64,000 nt of DNA from Massilia sp. Bi118 (GCF_918697865.1 NZ_CAKKMV010000017.1:57080-121079); one strand, 5' to 3'; shown: positions 25,844-35,237, counted from the stretch's first letter. The notes: generated by a model from the sequence alone, not told the origin. Numbers and translations: made by a program.

Positions 25844-26586
25844 TGGTGAACTCGAAAGACTTCCAGCCCATGTTCAAGCGCTGGGAAATGACCTCCTTCG
25901 GCGACGAGCGCGCCAGCGCCGTGGCCGAGCGCCAGGCCGCCGAAGCAGCGGCCGCGCAGGCCCGCGCGCAAGCCGAAGCCCACCGCATGGCGCAGCGCGC
26001 AATGGAAGCGCCGCCCGCCCCCATGATCAGCGAGGAAGAGCTGGAAGCGATCCGCGAAGCGGCGCGCCAGCAGGGCTATACCGAAGGCCATGAAGCCGGC
26101 CTGGCCACCGGCCACGCCAGCGGCTATGAAGACGGCCTGGCCCTGGGCCGTGCAGAAGCCGCATCCGAACTGACCCATTTGCAGGAGATGGCCGTCAGCT
26201 TCGGCCACGCCGTCACCGAGGCCGACGAAGCCATCGCCGCGGACGTGCTGGAACTGGCGCTGCACTTGGCAAAAAATATGGTGCGCACCGCCTTCGAGGT
26301 GCGCCCCGAACTGATCCTGCCGGTGGTGCGCGAAGCGGTCGACTACTTGCCGACCCTGCAGCAGCCTGCCCTGCTGATCCTGAATCCGGAAGACGCCCTG
26401 ATCGTCCGCGGCAGCATCGGCCACGAACTCGAAAAGACCGGCTGGCGCATCGTCGAGGACACGAATATCGCGCGCGGCGGCTGCCGCATCGACACCGCCA
26501 GCAACCAGATCGACGCCCAGATCGCCTCGCGCTGGCAGCGCCTGGCGCATGCGCTGGGCCGAAACGTGGAGTGGCTGGGTGACTGA
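25843..26586 (+). CDS. fliH: Flagellar assembly protein FliH
   Basis: FliH is the stator-like regulator that holds the export ATPase FliI at the gate. The 247-residue protein has an Ala/Gln-rich N-terminus, GxxxG-type repeats (EGHEAGLATGHASGYEDGLA) characteristic of FliH, and the C-terminal domain ending DAQIASRWQRL. The start (TGATG overlap with fliG) indicates translational coupling. Confidence 0.93.
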   Translation: MVNSKDFQPMFKRWEMTSFGDERASAVAERQAAEAAAAQARAQAEAHRMAQRAMEAPPAPMISEEELEAIREAARQQGYTEGHEAGLATGHASGYEDGLALGRAEAASELTHLQEMAVSFGHAVTEADEAIAADVLELALHLAKNMVRTAFEVRPELILPVVREAVDYLPTLQQPALLILNPEDALIVRGSIGHELEKTGWRIVEDTNIARGGCRIDTASNQIDAQIASRWQRLAHALGRNVEWLGD

Positions 26587-27970
26587 CCGCCACACCGCGC
26601 GCTGGAAGTCCTACCTGAAGGACTGCGGCAACGTGCTCGATTTCGTCGAGCCGATGCAGGTCTCGGGCCGCGTCACGCGCGTGGCCGGCCTGGTGATGGA
26701 GTGCGTGGGCCTGAAGCTGGCCGTGGGCAGCGCCTGTACCATCCCGGTGGCGAGCGGCGCGCGCATCGAGGCCGAAGTGGTCGGCTTCGAAGGCGAGCGC
26801 CTGTTCCTGATGCCGCAATCCGACGTCGAAGGCGTCATTCCCGGCTCGCGCGTGTTCCCGGTCGAGCCCAGCGTGCCGAAGCCCGGCAGCGTGGATCACC
26901 CGCGCCGCCGCCCGATGGACCGTGCGCGCCACCTCCCGGTGGGCTGGGGCCTGCTGGGCCGCGTGGTCGACGGCGCCGGCCGCCCGCTGGACGGCAAGGG
27001 CCCGCTGGCCACCCTTGAGATGGGCCCGCTGAACGCGCGCCCCATCAACCCGCTCGAGCGCTCGCCGATCTCGGAAACCCTGGACGTGGGCGTCCGCGCC
27101 ATCAATTCCATGCTCACCGTCGGCCGCGGCCAGCGTCTCGGCCTGTTCGCCGGCACCGGCGTCGGCAAATCCGTGCTGCTGGGGATGATCGCGCGCTACA
27201 CCACCGCCGACGTGATCGTGGTCGGGTTGATCGGCGAACGGGGCCGCGAGGTGAAGGAATTCATCGAGCAGATCCTCGGCGAAGAAGGCCTGGCGCGCTC
27301 CTGTGTGGTGGCGGCGCCGGCCGACTCGCCGCCGCTGCTGCGCATGCAGGGCGCCGCCTACGCCACCGCCATCGCCGAGCACTTCCGCGACGAAGGCAAG
27401 AATGTCATGCTGATCATGGATTCGCTGACCCGCTACGCCCAGGCGCAGCGCGAGATCGCCCTCGCGATCGGCGAACCGCCGGCCACCAAGGGTTATCCGC
27501 CCTCGGTGTTCGCCAAGCTGCCGGTGCTGGTGGAGCGCGCCGGCAACGGCCACGAAGGCGGCGGCTCGATCACCGCCTTCTACACCGTGCTGTCCGAGGG
27601 CGACGACCAGCAGGACCCGATCGCCGACGCCGCGCGCGGTATCCTGGACGGCCACATCGTCCTCAACCGCCGCCTGGCCGAAGCGGGCCACTACCCGGCC
27701 ATCGACATCGAACAGTCGATTTCACGTGCGATGCACGGCATTACCTCGCGCGAGCACCAGCAGGCGGCGCGCACGCTCAAGCAGCTGTACTCGCGCTACG
27801 AGCGCTCGCGCGACCTGATCAGCGTGGGCGCCTACGTGGCCGGCACCGACCCGACGCTGGACAAGGCGATCGTCCTGCACGAGCGCATCGAGAAATTCCT
27901 TTGCCAGGAAATCCACGAAAACACCAACATGCTGCAGAGTTTGGGGGAATTGACCTCTCTGTTCGGCTGA
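26579..27970 (+). CDS. fliI: Flagellar export ATPase FliI
   Basis: FliI is the hexameric ATPase that powers unloading of export cargo. It has a Walker A at about residues 190-198 (FAGTGVGKSVLLGMIARY), GLIGERGREVKEFIE and SLTRYAQAQREIALAIGEPP, all typical. I chose the GTG at 26579 (464 residues, 8-base overlap with fliH) because GTGGAG lies just upstream; an ATG at 26549 would add ten residues encoded inside fliH. E. coli FliI is 457 residues. Confidence 0.95.
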   Translation: MTDRHTARWKSYLKDCGNVLDFVEPMQVSGRVTRVAGLVMECVGLKLAVGSACTIPVASGARIEAEVVGFEGERLFLMPQSDVEGVIPGSRVFPVEPSVPKPGSVDHPRRRPMDRARHLPVGWGLLGRVVDGAGRPLDGKGPLATLEMGPLNARPINPLERSPISETLDVGVRAINSMLTVGRGQRLGLFAGTGVGKSVLLGMIARYTTADVIVVGLIGERGREVKEFIEQILGEEGLARSCVVAAPADSPPLLRMQGAAYATAIAEHFRDEGKNVMLIMDSLTRYAQAQREIALAIGEPPATKGYPPSVFAKLPVLVERAGNGHEGGGSITAFYTVLSEGDDQQDPIADAARGILDGHIVLNRRLAEAGHYPAIDIEQSISRAMHGITSREHQQAARTLKQLYSRYERSRDLISVGAYVAGTDPTLDKAIVLHERIEKFLCQEIHENTNMLQSLGELTSLFG

Positions 27971-28007
27971 TTGATTGGCGGCAACGACAGCTATACTGCG
28001 AGTCACC

Positions 28008-28451
28008 ATGGCCATCAAATCCGCACTCGAAACCCTGATCGACCTCGCACAACGCGAGTCCGACGACCGCGCCAAGCGTCTTGGCGCCGCCCTGAAGGCG
28101 GTCGAGGAAGCGGAGCAGAAGCTGCAAATGCTGCAAGGTTACCGCCAGGATTATGCGGACAAGCTGGACCAGGCCCAGATGAACGGCATCACGCCCTTCG
28201 CCTATGCGAACTTCGTGGCCTTCATGGGCAAGCTGGACAACGCGGTGAATGGCCAGAAGGAAGTGATCAAGCATGCGCAGTACAAGGCCGACACCGAACG
28301 CACGGCCCTGCAGGAGAGCGAGCGCAAGCGCCTCTCCTACCGCACCCTGAGCGAACGCGCGGCGGCCCAGGCCCTGGCGATCGAGACCAAGCGCGACCAG
28401 AAGATGATGGACGATTTCGCTGCCCGCTCGGCACGCCGCGCGCAAAGCTGA
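28008..28451 (+). CDS. fliJ: Flagellar export chaperone FliJ
   Basis: The 147-residue protein, exactly the E. coli length, is almost entirely alpha-helical coiled coil (DDRAKRLGAALKAVEEAEQK; LQESERKRLSYRTLSERAAA). FliJ sits in the centre of the FliI ring and links it to FlhA. The ATG at 28008 is preferred over a TTG at 27975 because the extra residues are not FliJ-like. It is 37 bases downstream of fliI. Confidence 0.93.
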   Translation: MAIKSALETLIDLAQRESDDRAKRLGAALKAVEEAEQKLQMLQGYRQDYADKLDQAQMNGITPFAYANFVAFMGKLDNAVNGQKEVIKHAQYKADTERTALQESERKRLSYRTLSERAAAQALAIETKRDQKMMDDFAARSARRAQS

Positions 28452-28473
28452 ACGAAACGTTGACGAGACGACG

Positions 28474-29805
28474 ATGCAAACCAATGCCCTGAATATCCAG
28501 CTGAACGCCAACGCCGCGGCCCCGGCCCAGCGCAACGGCGCCGCCGCCAACAGCGACGCCGCGCAGTTCGGCGCCATGCTGTCGAACGAAATGGAAATGC
28601 GCCAGCCTGCCCCGGCGCCGGCCGCCCCGAAAGCGGAAGCGCCGAAGCCGCAGGCCGCCGACAAGCCGGCCCAGCCCGACGACGCCGCGCCGCAGCAGGC
28701 GGCCAAACCGGACGATGCGACGAAGCCGGCCGCCGCCGGCAAGGCCGACGATGCGCAGGACGCGGACAAGGCCGACAGCGACAAGGACGCCGCCGACGAG
28801 CAGTCCGGCGAGGCGTCCGACCCGGCCAGCGCCATGCTGGCCCTGATGGCCAGCTTGCAAAAGCCGGCCGAGGACACGAAAACCGATGCCGCCAAGGGCG
28901 CCGCCAGCCAGGCCTTCGACGCGCTGAACGGCGCCGGCGGCAAGGGCAAGCGCGGCGAGACCGCCCAGCTGGCGGCCCTGCAGGCAGCGATGAAGGCTGT
29001 GGCCAAGGATGGTTCCGGCATCGCCACCACCGCCGGCAAGGCCTTCAGCGACACCGCGGCCCTGCGCAACCCGGCCCTGGCCGCCGCCGGCGCCGGCATC
29101 GTCGCGGACGACAAGGCCGCCACGGATGCGGGCGCGAAGCTGGGCGCCGACCTGCGCGCGGCACTCGCCGCAGCGCCGGGCCAGGGACAGGCGGAATCGC
29201 AACTCAGTCCAAGCGAACTGAGCGCCGCACTGGCCCTGCAGCAGGCCCGCGAAAGCGCCGCCGCGCGCGAGCCGGCCGCCGCCGTCAGCGCCCTCGCCCA
29301 GGCCCAGCCGGCCGTGCTGGAAGCCGTGCAGGCCGCCGCCGCCGCTGCCGACGAGCTGAGCGCACGGGTCGGCACCGAAGCCTGGGAAAACCAGGTCGGC
29401 CAGAAAGTCGTCTACATGGTCGGCAACGACGAGCAGACCGCCTCGCTGACCCTGAACCCGCCGGACCTGGGCCCGCTGCAGGTGGTGCTGTCGGTGAGCA
29501 ACGACCAGGCCAGCGTGACCTTCTCGGCCAACCAGGAAGAAGTCCGCCAGGCCCTCGAAGACGCCCTGCCGCGCCTGCGCGAAATGATGAGCGAAAGCGG
29601 CATCGCGCTGAACAACGCCAGCGTCAATGCCGGCATGCCGGACAACCGCCAGGCGCAGGAACAGGCTGCGCGCAACAGCGGCGGCTTTGGCGGCAATAAT
29701 CGCGGCCGTGGCGATGGCGGCAATGCCAACGATGACGCAGCACCACGTACGGTAACGCGCACGGCAACCTTGGGCGATCGCGGCATGGTCGATACGTTTG
29801 CGTAA
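28474..29805 (+). CDS. fliK: Flagellar hook-length control protein FliK
   Basis: FliK is the molecular ruler that stops hook growth and flips the export gate to late substrates. The 443-residue protein has a long low-complexity Ala/Lys/Asp/Pro region (about residues 40-130) and the canonical C-terminal Flg_hook domain. The latter carries LTLNPPDLGPLQVVLSVSND and RQALEDALPRLREMMSESGI, ending in a Gly/Asn-rich tail. The position after fliJ confirms it as the main FliK of the cluster. Confidence 0.95.
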   Translation: MQTNALNIQLNANAAAPAQRNGAAANSDAAQFGAMLSNEMEMRQPAPAPAAPKAEAPKPQAADKPAQPDDAAPQQAAKPDDATKPAAAGKADDAQDADKADSDKDAADEQSGEASDPASAMLALMASLQKPAEDTKTDAAKGAASQAFDALNGAGGKGKRGETAQLAALQAAMKAVAKDGSGIATTAGKAFSDTAALRNPALAAAGAGIVADDKAATDAGAKLGADLRAALAAAPGQGQAESQLSPSELSAALALQQARESAAAREPAAAVSALAQAQPAVLEAVQAAAAAADELSARVGTEAWENQVGQKVVYMVGNDEQTASLTLNPPDLGPLQVVLSVSNDQASVTFSANQEEVRQALEDALPRLREMMSESGIALNNASVNAGMPDNRQAQEQAARNSGGFGGNNRGRGDGGNANDDAAPRTVTRTATLGDRGMVDTFA

Positions 29806-29810
29806 TGTTT

Positions 29811-29884
29811 GCGTGGGCACGGAGTGCCCACCCTACGTAATGCGAACGTGATACGAGCATGTCGCCGCAGGGTGGGCACCTTCG
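29811..29884. repeat. Diverged GTGGGCAC...GTGCCCACCC repeat
   Basis: The left part (29811-29837, GCGTGGGCACGGAGTGCCCA onward) and a shorter right arm GGGTGGGCACC (29870-29880) resemble the palindrome at 489-544, with a different spacer. It starts 6 bases after the fliK stop. Confidence 0.65.
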
Positions 29885-29907
29885 TTTTGAGGCCCCCGGC
29901 CTCAAAA
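29885..29907. terminator. Hairpin possibly ending the fliFGHIJK transcript
   Basis: TTTTGAGGCC (29885-29894) and GGCCTCAAAA (29898-29907) form a perfect 10-base-pair stem with a 3-base loop. The self-complementary sequence gives U-runs at both ends of the stem but no further U-tract, so it is only a possible terminator. Confidence 0.5.
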
Positions 29908-30002
29908 CCCCACGCACCGAATCGGCGCCAATCATGATCACATCGCCATCAAAACCGTCAAGAAACAACGAGATAGCGCCCGTTCCTCCCTCTTTTCCAC
30001 AA

Positions 30003-30030
30003 TTGCTTCTGCTCACTTTTTCCCGATAAT
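30003..30030 (+). promoter_or_regulatory. Probable sigma-70 promoter of the fliL operon
   Basis: TTGCTT (30003-30008), a 16-base spacer and GATAAT (30025-30030) lie 40 bases before the fliL start. Together with the hairpin at 29885 this suggests fliLMNOPQR is a separate transcription unit from fliFGHIJK. Confidence 0.55.
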
Positions 30031-30070
30031 GACATAATGACGGGACGATCCACAGCGGGACCGAGGTATC

Positions 30071-30616
30071 TTGAAAGCGAATCCAAAAATGAAAGCTGAT
30101 CCGAAAGCGGACGCAGCAGCAGCGGCGCCGGCGGCAGGCGGCAAGGGCAAACTGTTCATGTTGATCGGCGCGGCCGTGCTCGTGCTCGGCCTGGGCGGCG
30201 GCGCCGGCTGGTATTTCATGCATGGCAGCGGCGATGCGGAAGCATCCGAGCCGGCCAAGAAGGACCACGGCAGCAGCAAGAAGAAGAAAAAGGAAGAGCA
30301 TCCGCCCGAGTACCTGCCGATCGAGCCCTTTACCGTCAACCTGCAGCCGGAAAACGGCGACCAGTACCTGCGCGTCGCCTTCACGCTGCAGGTCGACGGC
30401 GCCGAGCAGGCCGAGCTGATCAAGGCTAACATGGCCAAGGTGCGCAGCCGCGTGCTGCTGCTCCTGTCCGGCAAGAAAGCTTCGGAGATCAACACGGTCG
30501 AAGGCAAGCAACAGCTGGCCGGTGAAATCCTGGCCGTGGTAAAAACACCGTTCGACGAACACGGCGACGAGCAGGAAGTCTCGGACGTCCTGTTTACCGA
30601 GTTCATCATTCAGTAA
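30071..30616 (+). CDS. fliL: Flagellar basal body-associated protein FliL
   Basis: FliL is a single-pass inner-membrane protein around the stator that supports torque. It has a basic cytoplasmic N-terminus, a transmembrane helix (GKLFMLIGAAVLVLGLGGGA) and a periplasmic domain with YLPIEPFTVNLQPENGDQYL. The start is uncertain: TTG at 30071 has GAGG at ideal spacing (181 residues), while the ATG at 30089 gives 175 residues with a weaker site. Confidence 0.92.
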   Translation: MKANPKMKADPKADAAAAAPAAGGKGKLFMLIGAAVLVLGLGGGAGWYFMHGSGDAEASEPAKKDHGSSKKKKKEEHPPEYLPIEPFTVNLQPENGDQYLRVAFTLQVDGAEQAELIKANMAKVRSRVLLLLSGKKASEINTVEGKQQLAGEILAVVKTPFDEHGDEQEVSDVLFTEFIIQ

Positions 30617-30642
30617 GCAGCCTTATCTACCAGTAAAGCAGC

Positions 30643-31626
30643 ATGGCCGATAATTTTCTCTCACAGGAAGAAGTCGATGCCCTCCTAAAAGGGGTCAACG
30701 GCGATCAGGACGATGTCGCGGCTCCTGAAGACACCTCGGGAGTCCGCACATACAACCTGGCAACGCAGGAGCGGATCGTCCGCGGCCGCATGCCGACGCT
30801 CGAGATCATCAACGAGCGTTTCGCCAGGTATCTGCGGGTCGGTCTGTTCAACTTCCTGCGCCGCAGCGCCGAAGTGTCGGTTGGATCGGTGCGGGTCTCG
30901 AAGTACAGCGAATTCATCCGCAACCTGGTGGTGCCGACCAACCTGAACCTGATCCACATGAAGCCGCTGCGCGGAACCGCGCTGATGGTCTTCGATCCGG
31001 GCTTGGTGTTCCTGCTGGTCGACAACCTTTTTGGCGGCGACGGCCGTTTCCACACCCGTGTGGAAGGCCGCGACTTTACCCAGACCGAACAGCGCATCAT
31101 CATGCGCATCCTCGACATCGTGTTCGAGGCCTATGCCAAGTCCTGGGAACCGGTCTACCCGATCGAATTCGAGTACATCCGCTCGGAGATGAACACGCAA
31201 TTCGCGAACATCGCCACCCCGAACGAAGTCGTGGTATCGTCCACCTTCACCATCGAGCTCGGCTCGGTGTCGGGCCAGATTCATTTCTGCATGCCCTACT
31301 CGATGATCGAACCGATCCGCGACGCGCTGACCTCCAGCATCCAGGGCGAGGCCCTGGAAGTGGACAAGCGCTGGATCCGCCTGCTGACGCAGCAGATCCA
31401 GGTGGCCGAAGTTGAACTGGTGGCGGTGCTCGGCAACGGCAAGGCGAACTTCGACGAAATCCTGAACATGAAAGTCGGCGACGTGATCCCGATCTCGGTT
31501 CCGGAAACCCTGCAGGCGACCGTCGACGGCGTGCCGGTCATGGACTGCACCTACGGCGTGTCCAACGGCCAGTACGCGCTCAAGGTCGAGCGCCTGATCG
31601 CCAACAGCGAAACCTTCAACAAGTAA
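30643..31626 (+). CDS. fliM: Flagellar motor switch protein FliM
   Basis: The C-ring component binds CheY-P and reverses rotation. The 327-residue protein has the N-terminal CheY-binding peptide FLSQEEVDALLKGV (residues 4-17), the middle domain with LVDNLFGGDGRF and the C-terminal SpoA domain (NMKVGDVIPISVPETLQATV). Length is standard. Confidence 0.97.
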   Translation: MADNFLSQEEVDALLKGVNGDQDDVAAPEDTSGVRTYNLATQERIVRGRMPTLEIINERFARYLRVGLFNFLRRSAEVSVGSVRVSKYSEFIRNLVVPTNLNLIHMKPLRGTALMVFDPGLVFLLVDNLFGGDGRFHTRVEGRDFTQTEQRIIMRILDIVFEAYAKSWEPVYPIEFEYIRSEMNTQFANIATPNEVVVSSTFTIELGSVSGQIHFCMPYSMIEPIRDALTSSIQGEALEVDKRWIRLLTQQIQVAEVELVAVLGNGKANFDEILNMKVGDVIPISVPETLQATVDGVPVMDCTYGVSNGQYALKVERLIANSETFNK

Positions 31627-31654
31627 CACGTACACCGCATACCGGAGAACTTCC

Positions 31655-32080
31655 ATGTCCGACACCCAAGACGACCAGAGCGCACTCGACGACGACTGGG
31701 GCGCGGCGATTGCCGAGCAGGCCGCCGCGGAAGCCGCTGCGCTTGCCAGCCAGCAGCAGGCGGCCAGCGCCGCCGTATTCCAGGACTTTTCGAACAAGGG
31801 CGCGCGCCCGGACACGCCCAACGATATCGACTTCATTCTCGATATCCCGGTACAGTTGACGGTGGAACTGGGCCGCACCAAGATCGCCATCAAGAACCTG
31901 CTGCAGCTCGCGCAGGGCTCGGTGGTGGAACTGGACGGCCTGGCCGGCGAACCGATGGACGTGCTCGTGAACGGCTGCCTGATCGCCCAGGGCGAGGTGG
32001 TGGTCGTGAACGACAAGTTCGGTATCCGCCTCACCGACATCATCACGCCATCCGAGCGTATCCGCAAACTGAATAAATGA
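31655..32080 (+). CDS. fliN: Flagellar motor switch protein FliN
   Basis: The 141-residue protein forms the base of the C ring. A variable Ala/Gln-rich N-terminus (about 45 residues) precedes the SpoA domain: DIPVQLTVELGRTKIAIKNL, then GSVVELDGLAGEPMDVLVNG and GEVVVVNDKFGIRLTDI. It overlaps fliO by 4 bases (ATGA). Confidence 0.96.
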   Translation: MSDTQDDQSALDDDWGAAIAEQAAAEAAALASQQQAASAAVFQDFSNKGARPDTPNDIDFILDIPVQLTVELGRTKIAIKNLLQLAQGSVVELDGLAGEPMDVLVNGCLIAQGEVVVVNDKFGIRLTDIITPSERIRKLNK

Positions 32081-32745
32081 CGACAAGCGCGCGCCTGCTG
32101 ACCCTCCTCTTCCTTTCGCTGCCGCTGGCGGCGAGCGCGCAGGCGCCTGCTGCGGCCACGTCCCCGGCCAGCGCCGCAAGTACCGCAAGCACGCCGGCCG
32201 CTGCTGCGCCGGCACCCGCGGCCGCCGATACGGCGGCTCCCGTGGCCACCGTCCCCGCCCCAGGCGCCAACGCCCCGGTCCTGAACCCGGCCAGCCCGAC
32301 TGCGCCCGAGACCACCGTCGGCGGCGGCGCGGCCAACCGTCCTGCTCCCGCACCCACGCCGGTGACGATGCCGTCCGGCTCGGCCACGGGCAGCCTGCTG
32401 CAGACCCTGTTCGCGCTCATCGTCGTGCTGGGCGTGCTGGGCGCCCTCGCCTGGTTCCTGAAGCGCTACGGCCCGAAGGCGATGGGCGGCGCTGCCGGCC
32501 TGCGCGTGGTCGGCTCGCTCAGCCTGGGCGGGCGCGAGCGCCTGCTGGTGGTCGAAATCGGCAACCAGTGGATCGTGGTGGGCGCCTCGCCCGGCCGCGT
32601 CAACGCGCTGGCGACCATGCCGAAACAAGAGAGCGCCGACATCCCCGGGACCGGTGCTACGCTGGCGCAAGGAGAAACAACTGCGACGCAGCCAGCGAAC
32701 AGCTTCGCCGACTGGCTGAAGCAGACCATCGACAAACGTAAGTAA
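32077..32745 (+). CDS. fliO: Flagellar biosynthetic protein FliO
   Basis: FliO helps assemble the FliP ring of the export gate. The 222-residue protein has a cleavable-looking signal (LLTLLFLSLPLAASAQA), a long Ala/Pro-rich periplasmic linker (to about residue 105), one transmembrane helix (LLQTLFALIVVLGVLGALAW) and a cytoplasmic domain with VVGSLSLGGRERLLVVEIGN. E. coli FliO is about 120 residues; the linker explains the difference. Confidence 0.92.
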   Translation: MTTSARLLTLLFLSLPLAASAQAPAAATSPASAASTASTPAAAAPAPAAADTAAPVATVPAPGANAPVLNPASPTAPETTVGGGAANRPAPAPTPVTMPSGSATGSLLQTLFALIVVLGVLGALAWFLKRYGPKAMGGAAGLRVVGSLSLGGRERLLVVEIGNQWIVVGASPGRVNALATMPKQESADIPGTGATLAQGETTATQPANSFADWLKQTIDKRK

Positions 32746-33498
32746 ATGCGCAAACCAAGAATCCTGCTGGCGGCCGGCCTGATCGTCCTGTCGCTGGCCG
32801 CGGCCGCAGCCGCCATCGCGGCGCCAGCCATTCCCGCCTTCACCACCAGCCCGGCGCCGGGCGGCGGCACCGCGTATTCGCTGCCGGTCCAGACCCTGCT
32901 CCTGATGACGGCGCTGACCTTCATCCCGGCGGCGCTGCTGATGATGACCAGCTTCACCCGCATCATCATCGTGCTGTCCCTGCTGCGCCAGGCGCTCGGC
33001 ACCCAGACCGCGCCGCCGAACCAGGTGATGGTGGGCCTGGCCCTGTTCCTGACCCTGTTCGTGATGGGCCCGACTTTCGACCGCATCTACACCGAAGCCT
33101 ACGTGCCGCTGCAGGAAAACAGAATCCAGATGGGCGAGGCAATGGACAAGGCCGCCGCGCCGCTGAAAGGCTTCATGCTGAAGCAGACCCGCCAGTCGGA
33201 CCTGGCGCTGTTCGTCAAGATCTCGCGCACGCCCGCGCTGCAGGGCCCTGAAGAAGTACCGCTGCGGGTCCTGATCCCGGCCTTCATCACCAGCGAATTG
33301 AAGACCGCCTTCCAGATCGGCTTCGCGATCTTCATCCCCTTCCTCATCATCGACATGGTAGTGGCCTCGGTGCTGATGTCGATGGGTATGATGATGATGT
33401 CGCCGGCGGTGATCTCGCTGCCGATGAAGCTGATGCTGTTCGTGCTGGTCGACGGCTGGCAGCTTCTGCTGGGCTCCTTGTCCCAAAGTTTCAATTAA
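32746..33498 (+). CDS. fliP: Flagellar export gate protein FliP
   Basis: The core gate protein (five copies per gate). The 250-residue protein has an N-terminal signal, the conserved FIPAALLMMTSFTRIIIVLS and RQALGTQTAPPNQVMVGLAL, and the C-terminal FQIGFAIFIPFLIIDMVVAS with MGMMMMSP. It directly follows the fliO stop. Confidence 0.97.
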   Translation: MRKPRILLAAGLIVLSLAAAAAAIAAPAIPAFTTSPAPGGGTAYSLPVQTLLLMTALTFIPAALLMMTSFTRIIIVLSLLRQALGTQTAPPNQVMVGLALFLTLFVMGPTFDRIYTEAYVPLQENRIQMGEAMDKAAAPLKGFMLKQTRQSDLALFVKISRTPALQGPEEVPLRVLIPAFITSELKTAFQIGFAIFIPFLIIDMVVASVLMSMGMMMMSPAVISLPMKLMLFVLVDGWQLLLGSLSQSFN

Positions 33499-33508
33499 GG
33501 ATGGAAGC

Positions 33509-33778
33509 ATGACTCCGGAAAGCGTCATCGCGATGGGCCGCACGGCCATGGAAGTCACCCTGATGGTGTCGGCGCCGCTGCTGCTGGTGGCCCTGATCAT
33601 CGGCCTGGTGGTCAGCATCTTCCAGGCCGCCACCTCGATCAACGAACAGACCCTGTCCTTCATTCCCAAGCTGGTCGGCGTGTTCGTCGCCCTGGTGCTG
33701 GCCGGTCCGTGGATGCTGACCGTGATGACGGACTATATGCGGAATATCTTCACCGGCATTCCCGGCATGATCGGTTGA
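33509..33778 (+). CDS. fliQ: Flagellar export gate protein FliQ
   Basis: The 89-residue, two-helix membrane protein surrounds the FliP-FliR core. PESVIAMGRTAMEVTLMVSA and FQAATSINEQTLSFIPKLVG are characteristic. Its stop codon overlaps the TTG start of fliR. Confidence 0.96.
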   Translation: MTPESVIAMGRTAMEVTLMVSAPLLLVALIIGLVVSIFQAATSINEQTLSFIPKLVGVFVALVLAGPWMLTVMTDYMRNIFTGIPGMIG

Positions 33779-34614
33779 TCTCATTCACGACAACGGAACT
33801 GTACGCCTGGATCGGGGGCCTGCTGTGGCCTCTGACGCGCATCCTCGGTCTGATTGCGGCGGCGCCGGTGTTCGGCAATACCGGCGTGCCCATGCTGATC
33901 AAGCTGAGCCTGGGCGTGCTGCTGGCGGCCATCGTGGCGCCCGTCATTCCCAGCTTGCCCGCGGTCGATCCGACCTCCTGGGCCGGCATCCTGATCCTGG
34001 CGCAGGAAATGCTGATCGGCGCGGCGATGGGCTTTGCGCTGCGCCTGGTGTTCGCCGCCGTTGAATTCGCGGGTGAAGTCGCCAGCAACACCATGGGCTT
34101 CGGTTTCGCCACCTTCTACGACCCCAGTTCGGCCGGCCGCAACTCGGCCATCAGCCAGTTCCTGGCGCTGGTTGCAACCATGGCCTTCCTGGCCATGAAC
34201 GCCCACCTGGTGCTGATCCAGGCGCTGGTCGAGAGCTTCTTCACGCTGCCGATCTCCGGCACCCCGATGTCGCTGGCGGCGCCGCTCGAAATGGTGCGCT
34301 GGGGCGGCCGCATCTTCTCCGCCGGCCTGCAGATCGCCATGCCGATCGTCGCGGCCATGCTGATCACGAACATCGCGCTGGCGATCCTGACCCGCGCCGC
34401 GCCGCAGCTGAACCTGTTCGGCATCGGCTTCCCGATCACCCTGGGCGCGGGCTTTCTGATCATCAGCCTGACCCTGCCCTACCTGAACACGCCCTTGCAG
34501 AACCTGTTCAACCAGGGCATCGAAGCCAGCCGCAGGATCCCGCGCAGCGGTGGCGAGCGGCCGGGCCAGCCGGCACCGGCCGCGCCGCCGGCTTCGATCG
34601 TGCCTGCTCCCTGA
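33775..34614 (+). CDS. fliR: Flagellar export gate protein FliR
   Basis: Single-copy gate protein with about six transmembrane segments. The start is TTG at 33775, overlapping the fliQ stop (TTGA), giving MISFTTTELYAWIGGLLWPL, which matches family N-termini; the upstream in-frame ATG at 33709 would lie inside fliQ. Family motifs include GEVASNTMGFGFATFYDPSS. The 279 residues include a Pro/Ala-rich C-terminal tail. flhB and flhA, which usually follow, are absent here. Confidence 0.94.
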   Translation: MISFTTTELYAWIGGLLWPLTRILGLIAAAPVFGNTGVPMLIKLSLGVLLAAIVAPVIPSLPAVDPTSWAGILILAQEMLIGAAMGFALRLVFAAVEFAGEVASNTMGFGFATFYDPSSAGRNSAISQFLALVATMAFLAMNAHLVLIQALVESFFTLPISGTPMSLAAPLEMVRWGGRIFSAGLQIAMPIVAAMLITNIALAILTRAAPQLNLFGIGFPITLGAGFLIISLTLPYLNTPLQNLFNQGIEASRRIPRSGGERPGQPAPAAPPASIVPAP

Positions 34615-34618
34615 TCCC

Positions 34619-35146
34619 TCAAGGTTTCGCGCGCAGCAGGTCCGCAATCTCGCCGAGTTTCGCTTCGATCGAGCGCAGCACCAGCAGCTGCTCGTCGCTC
34701 CCTTTTTCCTGCGGCGGATGACGCAAGGTTTCACGCGCCCGCATGATCTGCGCGCGGAAGGCCTGGGCGTCGATGATGCCGGTCAGGTGCATGTCCGAGG
34801 CCTGCCCCACGCTGTGGCCCGCGGTTTCGAATTTCAGGGTGCTGAGATTGAAATGCTTCAGGATCGGCCCTTCGACGAAGGTGACGTCCTGGATGTTCTC
34901 GAGCGGGATGGTCTTTTCCGTGGTGACCAGGATGCCCTTGCGGAAGCGTAGATTGCGCTCGCCCAGATGGCATTCGAGCCGGTCGAAATAATGCTGCGCC
35001 CACCAGCGGCCGGCGCCCAGGAACCAGATGATGGCCAGCGGAATGCCGACCACCGTGCACATCATCGTGAGGCCGATCTTCATGACCAGGAAGGGTTTGA
35101 TCAGCGGGTTGAAGCGGGCGCGGATGGCGATGGCGTCGGTGGTCAT
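34619..35146 (-). CDS. Bacterial PH-domain membrane protein
   Basis: The 175-residue protein has a hydrophobic region (about residues 20-45) and a bPH_2-type domain reading DRLECHLGERNLRFRKGILV, then TTEKTIPLENIQDVTFVEGP and HFNLSTLKFETAG. A C-terminal coil (LLVLRSIEAKLGEIADLLRA) follows. Function of this family is mostly unknown. It is convergent with fliR, 4 bases apart. Confidence 0.82.
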   Translation of the reverse strand: MTTDAIAIRARFNPLIKPFLVMKIGLTMMCTVVGIPLAIIWFLGAGRWWAQHYFDRLECHLGERNLRFRKGILVTTEKTIPLENIQDVTFVEGPILKHFNLSTLKFETAGHSVGQASDMHLTGIIDAQAFRAQIMRARETLRHPPQEKGSDEQLLVLRSIEAKLGEIADLLRAKP

Positions 35147-35237
35147 GGCTTGCCGAGAAGATTAATTTTCCACAGTGTATTCGAGCTGGTGTAAAAACCA
35201 AGTAAATTCATTGCTGCTCTTATCCGATGGAGAAAAC

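Noticed and set aside
26549..26578. Upstream ATG start for fliI
   Set aside because: It would extend fliI 30 bases further into fliH; the GTG at 26579 has the better ribosome site and spacing.
30685..33669. Open frame of 994 codons on the minus strand opposite fliM-fliP
   Set aside because: Shadow frame with His/Asp/Arg-rich low-complexity translation; the plus-strand genes are canonical.
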